Source: CAVXHV01 sp963761445 (GTDB lineage Bacteria > Planctomycetota > Planctomycetia > Isosphaerales > Isosphaeraceae). Taken from it: a DNA stretch of 64,000 bases. Each line of letters opens with the position of its first letter. The stretch's first letter is position 1. The translations under genes were made by a program, and so were the position numbers. The DNA lies in the NCBI GenBank assembly GCA_963761445.1, contig CAVXHV010000001.1, forward strand, positions 496,001 through 560,000, given 5' to 3'. Under the pieces are notes generated by a model that had not been told where the DNA came from, did not search any database, and saw only the letters and a program-made list of their open reading frames with translations. Below are positions 37,178 to 47,483 of this stretch, in pieces.

Positions 37178-39094
37178 ATGACATCCCAAGCGAAAATTGC
37201 GGCGAACCAAGCGAACGGACGGAAATCTCGAGGACCGGTCAGTCCTCTCGGACGGTGCATCTCGTCCATGAACGGCCTGAAGCACGGCAGGCGTTCCAAG
37301 CGGCTCGCCATGATGACGGATATGTCTTATTCGTGCCAGGAACGCCGGATGAGGTGGATGGTCCGGCATGACGCCAGCAATGATATGGAGGAATTTCTCA
37401 TCTCGCGGAACGCGGGTCTGGCCACGAAGCTCGAACGCATCGATCGCGCAGACGCGGAAGCATTTCGAAGCTCCATCGAAAACGCGGACGAAAAGGAACA
37501 CGACGAGGTGCTCGCGCTGGGGAAACGCCTCTTTTTTGATCGCTGCGGATCCATGGCGAGTTATGGACTGAAGCCGGACCGCGCGCTGAAGGTCAAGACT
37601 TCCTTCGGCGGGCTGGCACTGGAAGCGGATGAGCCGCAGTTGATTGTCAGGAAAATGGCATCGAGCGAGCTCGGGACGGCGCTCTTGCTGGAAACCTGGC
37701 GCGCGCTGCGAGCACGGCTTGAACCGGGGAAATTCTGGCAGTCGCCCGATCGGTTCAGGGCCACTCGCCTCTTGGGACGTCAGCCGATCGACTCGCGCTA
37801 CGATGACGAAATCGCCACGATCTTCTTAGCGAGCGCCACGCTCGAGCCGGGGAAGCGCGAGCCGTTCCGGGAACTACGCAGCGATCTTGATTCCGCTCAG
37901 CTTGAGGAGCTGCAAAGGCAAGTGGCCAAACGCTTTCCCGAGCTGGCGGCGCTTGAGGATCAAGCGGAGTGCCGGCAGATCTTGCTCGACCTCGTCGATC
38001 GGAACGTCGAACAGCTTGAAGAGATCCTGGCGACGTATCAAGCGAACGCGGACGCGGAGGCGGAGCGGGTTGTCGCTCGGGAGGGATTTGATACCGGCCC
38101 CAGGGGCAAGCAACTGCACGACTACGAGTTGAAGTATCAGCGCGCGCTGAACCAGGGAATCGGGGTGTACAACAAGTTGACCGGCGGGAGACGGGGGGAG
38201 TGGGACGCAGAGCGGGCGGGCGCCGAGCGGAGGGTGCCGCCTTCATTCGGCACGGGACCAGATGACCATGCGCGGACGACCGGCGAGCCGGCGGACGGCA
38301 CAGGGAGTGTGCCTGCAACAACGGGCGGGGCCGAGAGGGGATGGGAGTCGGTCAAGGTCGAAGCTGCGGACGTTCTGGCGTGTCAAGGGTTTCTGCCGGA
38401 ACGGTACACTGGCGGGGCCAGTGCCACACAGGACGAGGACAATGGCATAGCCAGTGCCACACAGGACGAGGGCGCTGGCGCATCCGCTGCCACCACCCTT
38501 GCATTGAGCGAGGAGGACACGACCTCGGGGGTTCCAGGGGCGTCCGAAGCCGGCATGTGCGGGGAGGGGAAGCCGATGGCGGCGGCTGCCGCGGCGCGCG
38601 AAATTGCGACGAACGAACCCAACTGGGATCATGATGTGGTCGCCGTTCAACGTGAAGAGAACGTTGAAGTTGTGGCGAATTTCGACGCTTTCTCGGGACT
38701 TGACACACTACAAACGAACCCAACGCCGGCCGTGGGGCGGAAAGAAGTCGAATCTCGAGATACGAGATCCGAAGGGGATCGAAATCCGGCGGACGAAGAC
38801 GAGGCGTTGGATAGGGAGAGATCGGAATGTGTGAGGCGTGGTGATTCGAGGGGGGACGCTGCGCCGCGGCGCGACGGAAGGTCTGCGCGCCGGCCGCCGC
38901 GGTCGATTACGGCGAAGCAGATCGGCGAAGCCTGGATGAGAGCGAGACGACGCCCGGAGCGACCCGGCATCCGGCGCGGGGAAGAGGAACTCAGACTCAT
39001 TGCGCAGCTCGATAAAATGGCGGCGGCCGCGGCCCTCGCGCCGAGCGCTGAGCGACCAACGCCCCCAACGGAGGGATTGTTGCGACCAACATGA
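37178..39094 (+). CDS. Large protein of unknown function with N-terminal GP-x(6)-S-x-NGLKHG-type motif and repeat-invaded C-terminal half
   Basis: 638 residues. The N terminus (ANQANGRKSRGPVSP, SSMNGLKHGRRSK) matches the NA-x-x-S-x-GP-x(n)-S-x-NA-x-KHG pattern found at the start of many uncharacterised planctomycete and acidobacterial proteins. Residues about 60-320 are helical and charged (LDRNVEQLEEILATYQANAD). From about residue 330 on, the sequence is low-complexity and contains palindromic DNA repeats at the DNA level (38297-38313, 38407-38471) and NEPN-type segments. This half may be extended by repeat insertion rather than by selection. It reads divergently from the IS4 transposase. 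Function unknown; possibly linked to mobile DNA. Confidence 0.65.
   Translation: MTSQAKIAANQANGRKSRGPVSPLGRCISSMNGLKHGRRSKRLAMMTDMSYSCQERRMRWMVRHDASNDMEEFLISRNAGLATKLERIDRADAEAFRSSIENADEKEHDEVLALGKRLFFDRCGSMASYGLKPDRALKVKTSFGGLALEADEPQLIVRKMASSELGTALLLETWRALRARLEPGKFWQSPDRFRATRLLGRQPIDSRYDDEIATIFLASATLEPGKREPFRELRSDLDSAQLEELQRQVAKRFPELAALEDQAECRQILLDLVDRNVEQLEEILATYQANADAEAERVVAREGFDTGPRGKQLHDYELKYQRALNQGIGVYNKLTGGRRGEWDAERAGAERRVPPSFGTGPDDHARTTGEPADGTGSVPATTGGAERGWESVKVEAADVLACQGFLPERYTGGASATQDEDNGIASATQDEGAGASAATTLALSEEDTTSGVPGASEAGMCGEGKPMAAAAAAREIATNEPNWDHDVVAVQREENVEVVANFDAFSGLDTLQTNPTPAVGRKEVESRDTRSEGDRNPADEDEALDRERSECVRRGDSRGDAAPRRDGRSARRPPRSITAKQIGEAWMRARRRPERPGIRRGEEELRLIAQLDKMAAAAALAPSAERPTPPTEGLLRPT
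38297..38313. repeat. Palindromic repeat inside the 638-aa gene
   Basis: GGCACA-GGGAG-TGTGCC, a 6-bp stem with a 5-base loop. Confidence 0.55.
38407..38471. repeat. Hairpin plus 33-bp direct repeat inside the 638-aa gene
   Basis: CACTGGC-GGG-GCCAGTG (38407-38423) is a perfect 7-bp hairpin. Starting in its right arm, a 22-base unit (GCCAGTGCCACACAGGACGA plus GG) occurs at 38417-38438 and again at 38450-38471, 33 bp apart, so the reading frame is kept (11 residues, ASATQDE repeated). Confidence 0.75.
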
Positions 39095-39229
39095 ACGCGG
39101 CCCACGCCACACTCGCAGAGCCAGCGCCAGATATCCATGGGCGGCTGGCCCACATCCGGCGGTTGTCGTGGGGATTCTTCGACGGATAGGATGGGGAACG
39201 TGCATATCTCAAGCGTTTGGGCGGTGAGC

Positions 39230-39871
39230 ATGATGGCTGACGACAGCGACGATTTTCGGCGATTGATGGACGCGGTGCTCAGGGGGGACGGAGACGCTCT
39301 GGCATCGTTGTTCTCGGTGTACCGGGATCGGCTGCGCAGGATGGTTGAGCTGCGATTGGATGCCCGGCTTCGGGGCAGAGTGTCGCCGTCCGACATCCTT
39401 CAGGAAGCGTACATCGGTGCACTCCAGCGATTGCCGCACTATCAGGCGAGCGCGGACGTACCGCTTTTTGTATGGCTTCGCTCGGTGACCATGCAACGAC
39501 TGATTGATGCGCATCGACGGCATCTGGGGGGGCAGGCTCGTGACGTGAGCCGGGAGATTCACCTGGGCCAGGTCGAGGCGATCGAGGCTGGATCGGGACA
39601 GATCGCCGAGCTGATCGCGAATACGACATCGCCCAGCCTGGCGGCCCGGCGGGGAGAGATCATGGCGGTTGTGCGCGAGGCCCTCGAGCAGCTCGATGCG
39701 ATCGACCGCGAAGTGCTGGTGCTGCGGCATTTCGAGCAGATGAGCAATCACGAGGCGGCCGCGGCGCTGGCGATCAAGCCGGCTGCCGCGAGCAAGCGGT
39801 ATGTGCGAGCCGTTGAGCGGCTCAAGACCGTGCTGGAGCAAATTTCGGGGCTGGAAGGGGGCTCGACGTGA
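39230..39871 (+). CDS. ECF-type RNA polymerase sigma factor
   Basis: From ATG 39230 (or 39233; MADDSDDFRRLMDAVLRGD) about 213 residues. Region 2: SLFSVYRDRLRRMVELRLDA, GRVSPSDILQEAYIGAL, FVWLRSVTMQRLIDAHRRHL. Region 4: LEQLDAIDREVLVLRHFEQM then SNHEAAAALAIKPAAASKRY. The stop overlaps the kinase start by four bases (GTGA), so sigma factor and kinase are translationally coupled. Confidence 0.93.
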   Translation: MMADDSDDFRRLMDAVLRGDGDALASLFSVYRDRLRRMVELRLDARLRGRVSPSDILQEAYIGALQRLPHYQASADVPLFVWLRSVTMQRLIDAHRRHLGGQARDVSREIHLGQVEAIEAGSGQIAELIANTTSPSLAARRGEIMAVVREALEQLDAIDREVLVLRHFEQMSNHEAAAALAIKPAAASKRYVRAVERLKTVLEQISGLEGGST

Positions 39872-42229
39872 ACGAGGCGGAGAGGCATGCGACTACGTTC
39901 GACACGGTTGACATCGCAGGCGACGGCGATCGTGAACCGTTCGAATGCGTGGCTGAGGAGTTTGTCGAGCGGTGCCGGCGTGGCGAATCGCCGTCGGTCG
40001 GCGAGTACCTGGAGCGCTATCCGGAGCTTGCGGAGACGCTGCGCAAGCTACTGCCGGCGGTGGCGATGATCGAGCGGCTGGGGCAAGGTGCTTTTCCGCA
40101 GGCGGAGACTCAGGCGGCTGGCAAGATGCCGTCGGTGCTTGGCGAATTCCGAATCGTTCGCGAGCTTGGGCGCGGGGGGATGGGTGTTGTTTATGAGGCG
40201 GTCCAGGAATCGCTCGGGCGGAACGTGGCACTGAAGGTCGTCCACCAGATGCAGATGGATGGGAGACGGCTCGAGCGGTTTCATCGCGAAGCTCTGGCGA
40301 TCGCGCGGCTGCATCACACGAACATCGTGCCGATTTTCGCTGTGGGCGAACACGACGGGCTGCCGTATTACGCGATGCAGTACATACGAGGCCGCGGGCT
40401 CGATGCGGTGATCGAAGACTGGAGGCGCGACAAGAGACCGCTGGATGGAGAGCGGCGGCGGTTCGTGGCGCGGGTTGGCATCCAGGCGGCGGAGGCGCTT
40501 CACTATGCACACGAGCAAGGGATTCTGCACCGGGACGTGAAGCCGGCCAACTTGCTGGTCGACGAGCACGAGTCACTGTGGATCACGGACTTTGGTCTGG
40601 CGAAGCTTGCGGGCCAGGACGATCTCACGCGAACCGGCGATGTGATCGGCACGCTGCGGTATCTGGCTCCTGAAGCCTTGCGAGGACGCACCGGGCCGGA
40701 GAACGACATCTACAGCCTGGGACTCTCGCTGTACGAGCTGATCACACTGAACTCTCCATTCGGCGACGTGAGTGCGAGCGAGCTGCTGCGCCAGGTGAGC
40801 GACAGCCAGCCGACGCGGCCGCGCAAGCTCGACCCGACGATTCCGCGTGATCTTGAAACCATCGTGCTGAAGGCGATCGCGCCGGAGCCGGGAGACCGCT
40901 ATGCGACCGGGCTCGAGCTGGCCGAAGATCTGCGCCGGTTTGTCGAGGACCGGCCGATCCGGGCGCGGCGGGCGACGGCATTTGAGCGAGTTGTGCGGTG
41001 GAGTCGCCGTAACCGTGCGATTGCGGCGCTAGGGGCGACGGCTGCGGCGGCGCTGTTACTCGCCGCGATTGTGGGATGGGCCGGCTATGCGAGTACCCGG
41101 CACGCGCTCGAGCGCTCCGATGAGAACGTGAAGCTCTCGCTGGCGGTTTTCGGCGAGCTGTTTGATAAACTCTCGCCGGACGAGAGCTTTTTCCCGCCGC
41201 CGACGGGGCGGCGGGGTGCGCGCCGGAGGGGGCCGCCGGGAGCGTTCGGGCGAGGGCAGCCGCGCGGAGGCGAAGGGGGAGTTGGACCTCCGAATGAGTC
41301 AGGGGGCGAGATCGAGTCTCGGCCTGGGGAGGGACCGGCGCGGCGGCGCCCCCCTGGGGAGGGGCCGGGCGGATTCGAACCTGGTGGCCGGAGAGAGAGT
41401 CTGCCTGGCCCGGGTGGAAACCCGTTTGCGAGTGATCGGCCGATGGCGGGCCAGGGTTTCGGACCTCCCCGAGCCGGGGACGCAGAGGCTGACTCAGCCC
41501 TGCTGCTCTCGGTTCTCAACTTCTACGAGCAGTTTGCCCGGCAGAACGCGACCAATTCACGGCTGCCGGCGGAGGCCGCGCGGGCCTATTTCAAAGTGGG
41601 CTCGCTCCTGTCGCGGCTCGATCGTTCCAAGGAGGCAGAGCAGGCGATGGAACGGGCGGTCTCGATCTTCGAGGAACTGGCTGCGCGGTTTCCGAACGTC
41701 ACGGAGTACCGCTCGAAGATTGTCGAGATCGCGATCATGACCGACCCCTGGTCGGTCGATCCGTCGTTACTGGGCACACTGGAAAGGCGGCTAGGGCGGG
41801 CGCGAGAGCTGGTCGACCAACTTGCGGGCGAGAACCCGCGGAATCTGGACTATATCCAGTCGCAGATCCACGTTTACGCGAAGCTGGGCGCGGTGCTGCA
41901 GCGGCGGGATCGGCCCGAGGACGCGGAAGCTGCGTATCGGAGAGCCATCGACTTTGCGGGGACGCTGATGGGTCGCGCCAGCAACCCGGCGCGGGCGACG
42001 ATCGACCGGGCTGATGTGCGAGAGGCACTGGCGCTGACTGGTCCTCGAGCGGGGCGATCACGACGTGGCGCTTGGGCTGCTGGAGGGGGCTGTGGGCGAC
42101 TTGCGATCGCTGCACGGAACGCTGAGGCTTCGGCCGATGCTGGCGGAGAGGTTCGCGAGCCTGGCGGAAGGCTTCCGGAAGCTTGGCGACCTCGAGCGCG
42201 CGGAAACGGTCTCGAGCTTTCAGTTTTAA
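39868..42229 (+). CDS. Transmembrane Ser/Thr protein kinase with C-terminal TPR-like region, frameshift near 42037
   Basis: The N terminus (EEFVERCRRGESPSVGEYLE, RYPELAETLRKLLPA) is typical of planctomycete kinases paired with sigma factors. Kinase domain about residues 93-365: GRGGMGVVYEA, VALKVV (Lys 123), HRDVKPANLLV, DFGLAKL, PEALRGR, and a membrane helix near 388-410 (ALGATAAAALLLAAIVGWAG). A Gly/Arg/Pro-rich linker of about 90 residues follows, then TPR-like helices (ARAYFKVGSLLSRLDRSKEA). Near 42037 one extra base shifts the frame; corrected, it reads ALLVLERGDHDVALGLLEGA and ends ETVSSFQF at 42229 instead of at 42327. Likely regulates the coupled sigma factor (inference). Confidence 0.92.
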
Positions 42230-42230
42230 G

Positions 42231-42269
42231 TTGTCAGTTGTGGGTTGTCAGTTGTGGGTTGTCAGTTGT
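42231..42269. repeat. Tandem 14-bp repeat TTGTCAGTTGTGGG
   Basis: Two full copies (42231-42244, 42245-42258) and an 11-base partial copy directly after the kinase stop; related GTCAGTTG words recur near 42352. Confidence 0.8.
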
Positions 42270-42979
42270 TAAATGCGTGCGCCCGCGACGGTGGTCTGCG
42301 GTTGATGTCGCCGTGTTTTGCAACTGACCACTGACGCCGCGCATTCGTCATTTGTCAGTTGCAGAATGCACGCGAATCGAGGGGCGATTCTCGTTGAAAG
42401 TGCAAAAGCGCACAAGGACGCTGCCGGGCGGGGCACTGAAAGCGCGCAGATTTAGCCAAGGTCGCACTTCTATCGGCCTGATCGCCACAACCCGAAGTGG
42501 GCCCAGAAATATATAGACATTCTTCGTCGCCGATTGCTGTCGGATGGCGTATACTAAACGTAGCGAGAATGTACGCGCCTCAATGTCAGAGACGTAGCCT
42601 CATTCTCGTTCCCACCAGCTTTGCCGTGGATCAATGAGGGGGTTTCAACCATCGACCTTCCTGTCTCGAACAAGTCCGATCCCTGGCCTGCGATGGTGCG
42701 CCGGATGAGCCTCGGCCCTGCTGAGAACCGCGACTGGGGCGGGACGGAGTGTCACTCGAAAGTGCTCACGGATTCTCATTTTTTATCACGGCTGGTGAAG
42801 TTCGTGACCGCAAGGAAATCCAACTCGCAGTTGGACTTGCGCAAAGAGCTTCCCTCTTCCGGTGGGCGCGGACCTTTAGAGCACCCAGGCCCTCGTTTTA
42901 TCTGTGGTGCGTGCGCCAATCGCGATCTTCAATGAGCGACATTCGACGATCGGCGGTCCGCTCGTGGTCGCGGGGCAAC

Positions 42980-43042
42980 GTCAGGCTGAAGCCTGACCTA
43001 CTTGGGGGGTGGGTGCGGGGGATTGTCAGGCTGAAGCCTGAC
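42980..43042. repeat. Pair of REP-like palindromes
   Basis: GTCAGGCTGAAGCCTGAC occurs at 42980-42997 and 43025-43042. Each is an 8-bp inverted repeat (GTCAGGCT/AGCCTGAC) around GA and each is followed by CTACTT. The pair lies just after the convergent oxidoreductase stop and could fold as a bidirectional terminator or be a mobile REP element. Confidence 0.75.
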
Positions 43043-43048
43043 CTACTT

Positions 43049-44390
43049 TCATGTGTGGATCGAGAAGCCCCTACGGTAGTCGCGCCTGATGAACTGGTCG
43101 GCGGACGGGACGTTCTTGGCTTTCATCGCGACGGGGTCCCACTCGATGGTGGTGCCGGCTTTGAGGGCGACGACGCCGAGCAGCACGGTTTCGGTGAGGC
43201 GGCTCGCGTAGTCGAAGTTGGACATGGCCTTTTTTGGGTCGCCCGTCTTGATGGCGTTTACCCACTCGGTGAAGTGGCCGGGTGAGCGCGGGAGGCTTGG
43301 CTTGGGTTTTTCCGCATCTTTGAATTTGTCTTTGGGAAGCAGGACGTGCTCTGCACCGTAGTCGTTCTTGGAGAAGAACGATCCTTTTTCACCGATCAAG
43401 AGGAGTCCGCTATCGGGAACCTCGAGACCTTGCAGGTGCTCTTTAAAGATTTTCTTGTCGCTGGGGAGTTTGTCACCGCCGTCGAACCAGGTCATGGTGA
43501 GGGGGCCGCGGCCGTTGCGCGCGCCGAAGCGGGTACGGATGATCGACCAGACCGGGTAGCTTTCTCGATCGACGATGCCGGAGGTGTCGACGACCTCGAT
43601 CGACTCGGGTTCGAAGAGCTCGAGCGCCATGCAGGCGATGTTGATCGTGTGGCAGGCCATGTCGCCGAGCGCGCCTGTACCGAAGTCGAGCCAGCCGCGC
43701 CACTTGAACGGTTGATAGCTTTCGTGGTAGGGCCGGTCGGGGGCTGGGCCGAGGAATTCGTACCAGCGAACGTTGTTGGGGATTCCATGGGTCGACCTGG
43801 GGCGGCCCATTCCCTGGTCCCAGATCGGGCGATTGGTCCAGACCAGGATTTCCTTGATCGGGCCGAGCATCCCGGAGCGGATGAGCTCGACGCCCTCGCG
43901 AAAACCGGTCTCGCCGGTGCCCTGGTTGCCCATCTGGGTGCAGAGCTTTTTCTCGGCGGCCAGGGTGCGCATCAGCCGGGCTTCCTCGACCGACCAGGTG
44001 AGCGGCTTCTGGCAGAAGCAGTGTTTGCCCATGCGCATGGCCATGACACTGGCGGGAGCGTGGCTATGGTCGGGAGTGCTGACGGTGACGGCGTCGATCT
44101 TGTCTCCCAGGTCTTCGAGCATTTTGCGGTAGTCGAAGTACTTTTTCGCCTTGGGGTACTTCTTCCCCATTTGGTCCAGGACGTTGCTGTCGATGTCGCA
44201 GAGGGCGACGATTTCGCCGTGGGCGCCCGCGTCATTCGTGTCGCTATCTCCTTTTCCGCCCACACCGATGCAAGCGAAGCGCACTTTCTCGTTCGGCGAC
44301 TGCGGCGGCGCTAGCGGCGGGAGCACCGCTCAGCAACAACGAGCCCGTACCGGCCAGAGCGGATGTGCGGAAGAATTCACGGCGGTCCAT
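43049..44390 (-). CDS. Gfo/Idh/MocA family oxidoreductase with Tat signal, frameshift near 44295
   Basis: The ATG at 44390 opens MDRREFFRTSALAGTGSLLL, a twin-arginine signal. About 30 residues later the frame shifts near 44295; the body continues as NEKVRFACIGVGGKGDSDT, with the NAD(P)-binding Rossmann GVGGKG, the EKP-like loop written QKPLTWSVEEA, and typical planctomycete blocks GNQGTGETGFREGVELIRSG, VRWYEFLGPAPDRPYHESY and GALGDMACHTIN. About 447 residues. Substrate unknown, probably a sugar or polyol; Tat export of the folded cofactor-loaded enzyme is inferred. Confidence 0.9.
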
Positions 44391-44570
44391 GGTGGAGACT
44401 CCGGGGGCGAGGATGGCGATGGCGGGTGCACGTGCACGGGAAAGCTGGGCGGGGCCTGGGTGCTCTTGAGGAGGGAGTGCTCGGGGGCCGGGCGCACCTC
44501 TGTCGAGCGATCGAGGCTCTTTCAGCATGCCTTTTCACGGCGGCAGTTGCAACCGGCTGCCGGCGGAGTG

Positions 44571-47288
44571 TCAGCGTTTGTCTTTGGCGGCGGCATGGAG
44601 CAAGGCGGCCATACCTTCAAAAAGAGCTCCCAAGGTCGACGCGGACTCCTCAGGCGCTTCGATGATGACATTTCCGCTGGGGGCACGGGTCACCTTGAGC
44701 TGGGAGAAGAACTGACGGACTTCGCCCGCGGAGGGCATGGCTGCGACGGCCGTGGCCGCGGTGGCTGGTGGACTCGAGGGGACTTGCGGGCGGGCTGTAT
44801 CAAGAGGGGAAGCTGGAGCGGCAGACGCTGCTTCTCCATTGGCGGCAACGGCCCGGTCGTGCGATTCGTCGGCTGCCTCGATCAAGTCGTCGAAGGGATC
44901 GGCGACGGAATCGTCGAGATCAGCGTCGCTCGAATCGAGATCTTCATCGGCGGCGTTGCCTGTCGAAGCGGCGTGGTCGGTCGCCTCGGATTCGTAGAAT
45001 TTCTGGACCTTGGCCAGGAAGCTCGAAGACTGGTCGAACTGAATCGAGTCGCTTTCGCCGTCGAAGAGGCCTTTGAAGAAAGCCTGCTTCGAGCCGACGA
45101 GTGCGGCGATGCGGGATTCGATGCCCTGTTCGGAGACGAGATTATAAACGTCGATGGGGAGCTTCTGGCCGAGGCGGTAGATGCGTCCGATGCGCTGCTC
45201 GAGCACGGCGGGGTTCCAGGGGAGCTCGATGTTGATGACGCAATTGGCGGCGTGCTGGAGGTTCAAGCCGACGCCGCCTGCGTCACTGGTGAAAAGGATT
45301 CGAAAGTTGGGATCGTCGTGAAATTCGACGATATTCTGGGTGCGCCTGCGCTGGCCTTCCCCGCCCGTGAAGAAGCCGCTGCGGAGGCCGTTTTCGCCGA
45401 GGAGGTCGCTGACCGCCCACTGCGCGAGGGAGAGCATTCGCCTCCACTGGCTGAAGACGACGATTCTGCGTCCCTGATCGATCACGAGCTGGCGGACGAG
45501 CTGGCGCAGCTCGGAGAGCTTGGGCGCGGAGAGGCCCTGGAGGGTGCTTTCGTCGGGGCGGCGTTTGTGGATCGTCGGCCAGAGATGCTCGAATTGAAGC
45601 TGAGCCATGCCGTTGGAGATGATTCGCTGGGTCGTCAGATAGCTCATCAGTTTCAAGAACTCGACTTGAGTCAGCGGTCGCTTGAGCGATCGCTGGACGA
45701 TCTGGGCGATCGGTTGAATGAGGTCGTCGTGGGCGGCCTGCTGGACTTCGGTCATCTCGACGGGGACGCGGGTGTCGGTTCGCGATGGGAGCTGGTCGAG
45801 CACATCCTGCCTGACGCGGCGGACCATGCAGTGTTTGAGGCGGTCGCGAATGGTGTCGAGGTTACGGGCTCCGACCACCTCGTGGCGGCCGTCGGAGCGG
45901 ATGGAGTGCAACGAGCTCAAGCGCCATTTGGGTTCGAGGGCCATGTCGTCGACCCACTCGACGACGGAGGCGAGCTCGTCGATGCGGTTTTCCATGGGCG
46001 TCCCGGTGAGTACCAGGCGATAGCGCGGGGAGAGGCCTTTGACGGAGAGGGCGGTCTTGGTCGCCCAGTTCTTGATGCGTTGCGCCTCGTCGAGGACGAC
46101 CAGGTCCGGGTCCCAGCGGCGGACGGTTTCGAGGTCGCGGAGGAGCTGTTCGTAATTGATGATGAGAAAGGCAGCGGCGCGGCTCGAGTATGCGGCCTGG
46201 CGTTCGTCGGGAGGTCCGTCGACGACGTGGACGGGCAAATCCGTGAACGACGCCCATTCACGAGCCCATTGAGGCTTGAGTCCGGCCGGCGCGATGATCA
46301 GGCCGCGGCGGATGCGGCCGGTGTGCCGCAGAATATGACAGCAGGTGATCGCTTGCGCCGTTTTGCCCAGTCCCATATCGTCGGCGAGGAGCAGTTTGCC
46401 GGCGGCCAGGAAACGGTCGACCCCGGCGCGTTGGTAGGGGTAAAGAGGGCGTTTGAGCTGTTTGATGGCGTCGCGGATTTCGGCGGGGCGGAGTGCGATT
46501 GCGAGGCGTTCTTTGAGCGAGCGGCGTTCGTTTTCGAGCAGGTTTCGCAGGGCGGGGTCGTGGAGCGAGCCGGCGGCGGCGGCGGGGAGAAGCTTGAGCA
46601 AGTCTTCGACGAGCTCGATGCGGCGAGTGGGCTGGTCCACGAAACTGGACTTGAGTCGAGCGATCCCGTCGGCGCTGGAACGGAACCAACGAGCGGCTTG
46701 CGCGGAGCGGGAGGAGCGGGTCCTGGCGGCCTCGAGGTCTGTGTTCCAGTGGACGCGATCCAGCCAGTCGCCGATTCCCGTGAGCGGACGGATGGGGTTC
46801 CAGCACAGGGTGCTTGTTGCGGCGCGGTCGCCCCATTCCTGTTCCTTGTGCGCCTGCTGGAGGAGGCGAGGACGGGCGTGGAGGTGTTCGAGCACGACCA
46901 GGACGTGCTTGCAGACGCCGAGCGAGTTCTTGAGGAAATCAGGGCAGTTGCAGCGAGCGTCGATCGGATTCACCGCGTGCAGGACTGTCCGATAGGGCCG
47001 GGACGGCGATCCGGTGCGGCGGGTGAGATAGAAGCCGAGGAGCCGGCCGTCGCCCGGGCGCGCTTCGACGCGGAGGTTGTCCTTTCGGATCGAATCAAGT
47101 CGGCGGACGAGGGCGTCCATCGCATCGACGCGGGTGGGCCATTCATCGGCGGGGATGCAGGCGAGCACGTGGCGGATGAGCAAGTCGGGCGGGATATTGC
47201 CGGACTTGCGCCCGTGGCGAGAGAGCAACTCCTTGTAAGCCTCCGTCTGCTCCACCGGCGTTTCGAATTCGGCGACGGCGTCGATCAT
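44571..47288 (-). CDS. SWIM zinc-finger SNF2-family helicase/ATPase
   Basis: 905 residues, intact frame. A SWIM finger C-x-C-x(10)-C-x-H lies at residues 113-128 (CNCPDFLKNSLGVCKH). The SNF2 ATPase follows: motif I DDMGLGKTAQA (about 303-313), APAGLKPQW, DEAQRIKNW (motif II), LVLTGTPMENR (motif III), then the C-terminal lobe with FSQWRRML, TSDAGGVGLNLQHA and RIGRIYRLGQ (motif VI). The last ~150 residues are acidic and Ala/Pro-rich. SNF2 proteins move along double-stranded DNA or displace bound proteins; this one may act in transcription recycling or repair (inference). Not in an obvious defence context. Confidence 0.93.
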   Translation of the reverse strand: MIDAVAEFETPVEQTEAYKELLSRHGRKSGNIPPDLLIRHVLACIPADEWPTRVDAMDALVRRLDSIRKDNLRVEARPGDGRLLGFYLTRRTGSPSRPYRTVLHAVNPIDARCNCPDFLKNSLGVCKHVLVVLEHLHARPRLLQQAHKEQEWGDRAATSTLCWNPIRPLTGIGDWLDRVHWNTDLEAARTRSSRSAQAARWFRSSADGIARLKSSFVDQPTRRIELVEDLLKLLPAAAAGSLHDPALRNLLENERRSLKERLAIALRPAEIRDAIKQLKRPLYPYQRAGVDRFLAAGKLLLADDMGLGKTAQAITCCHILRHTGRIRRGLIIAPAGLKPQWAREWASFTDLPVHVVDGPPDERQAAYSSRAAAFLIINYEQLLRDLETVRRWDPDLVVLDEAQRIKNWATKTALSVKGLSPRYRLVLTGTPMENRIDELASVVEWVDDMALEPKWRLSSLHSIRSDGRHEVVGARNLDTIRDRLKHCMVRRVRQDVLDQLPSRTDTRVPVEMTEVQQAAHDDLIQPIAQIVQRSLKRPLTQVEFLKLMSYLTTQRIISNGMAQLQFEHLWPTIHKRRPDESTLQGLSAPKLSELRQLVRQLVIDQGRRIVVFSQWRRMLSLAQWAVSDLLGENGLRSGFFTGGEGQRRRTQNIVEFHDDPNFRILFTSDAGGVGLNLQHAANCVINIELPWNPAVLEQRIGRIYRLGQKLPIDVYNLVSEQGIESRIAALVGSKQAFFKGLFDGESDSIQFDQSSSFLAKVQKFYESEATDHAASTGNAADEDLDSSDADLDDSVADPFDDLIEAADESHDRAVAANGEAASAAPASPLDTARPQVPSSPPATAATAVAAMPSAGEVRQFFSQLKVTRAPSGNVIIEAPEESASTLGALFEGMAALLHAAAKDKR

Positions 47289-47483
47289 GGCAGTAGCTCC
47301 TCCATGTTGGGAAATGAGGTTTCCAAACGCCCACCATTATTCCGAGGCGGTTCGAGTCGTGCTAGAGCAGCGGTGTCCGATGGACAAGAATACGGCCGTT
47401 CGTTAGGCTCCCTCTTGCGGGAAAAGAAGCAGCAGACTGAACGTGACGGGCCGCGGGCGCGGCGTGTGAAGAAGCGTGATCCC

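Larger units (their letters stand above)
42230..43048. other. Intergenic region rich in repeats
   Basis: About 820 bp without a supported gene. It holds tandem TTGTCAGTTGTGGG copies (42231-42269), a CCAACT-CGC-AGTTGG hairpin near 42819-42833 and two identical 18-bp palindromes (42980, 43025). A TATACT near 42551 could be a -10 box but no matching -35 is seen. Short ORFs here look like chance frames. Confidence 0.6.
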
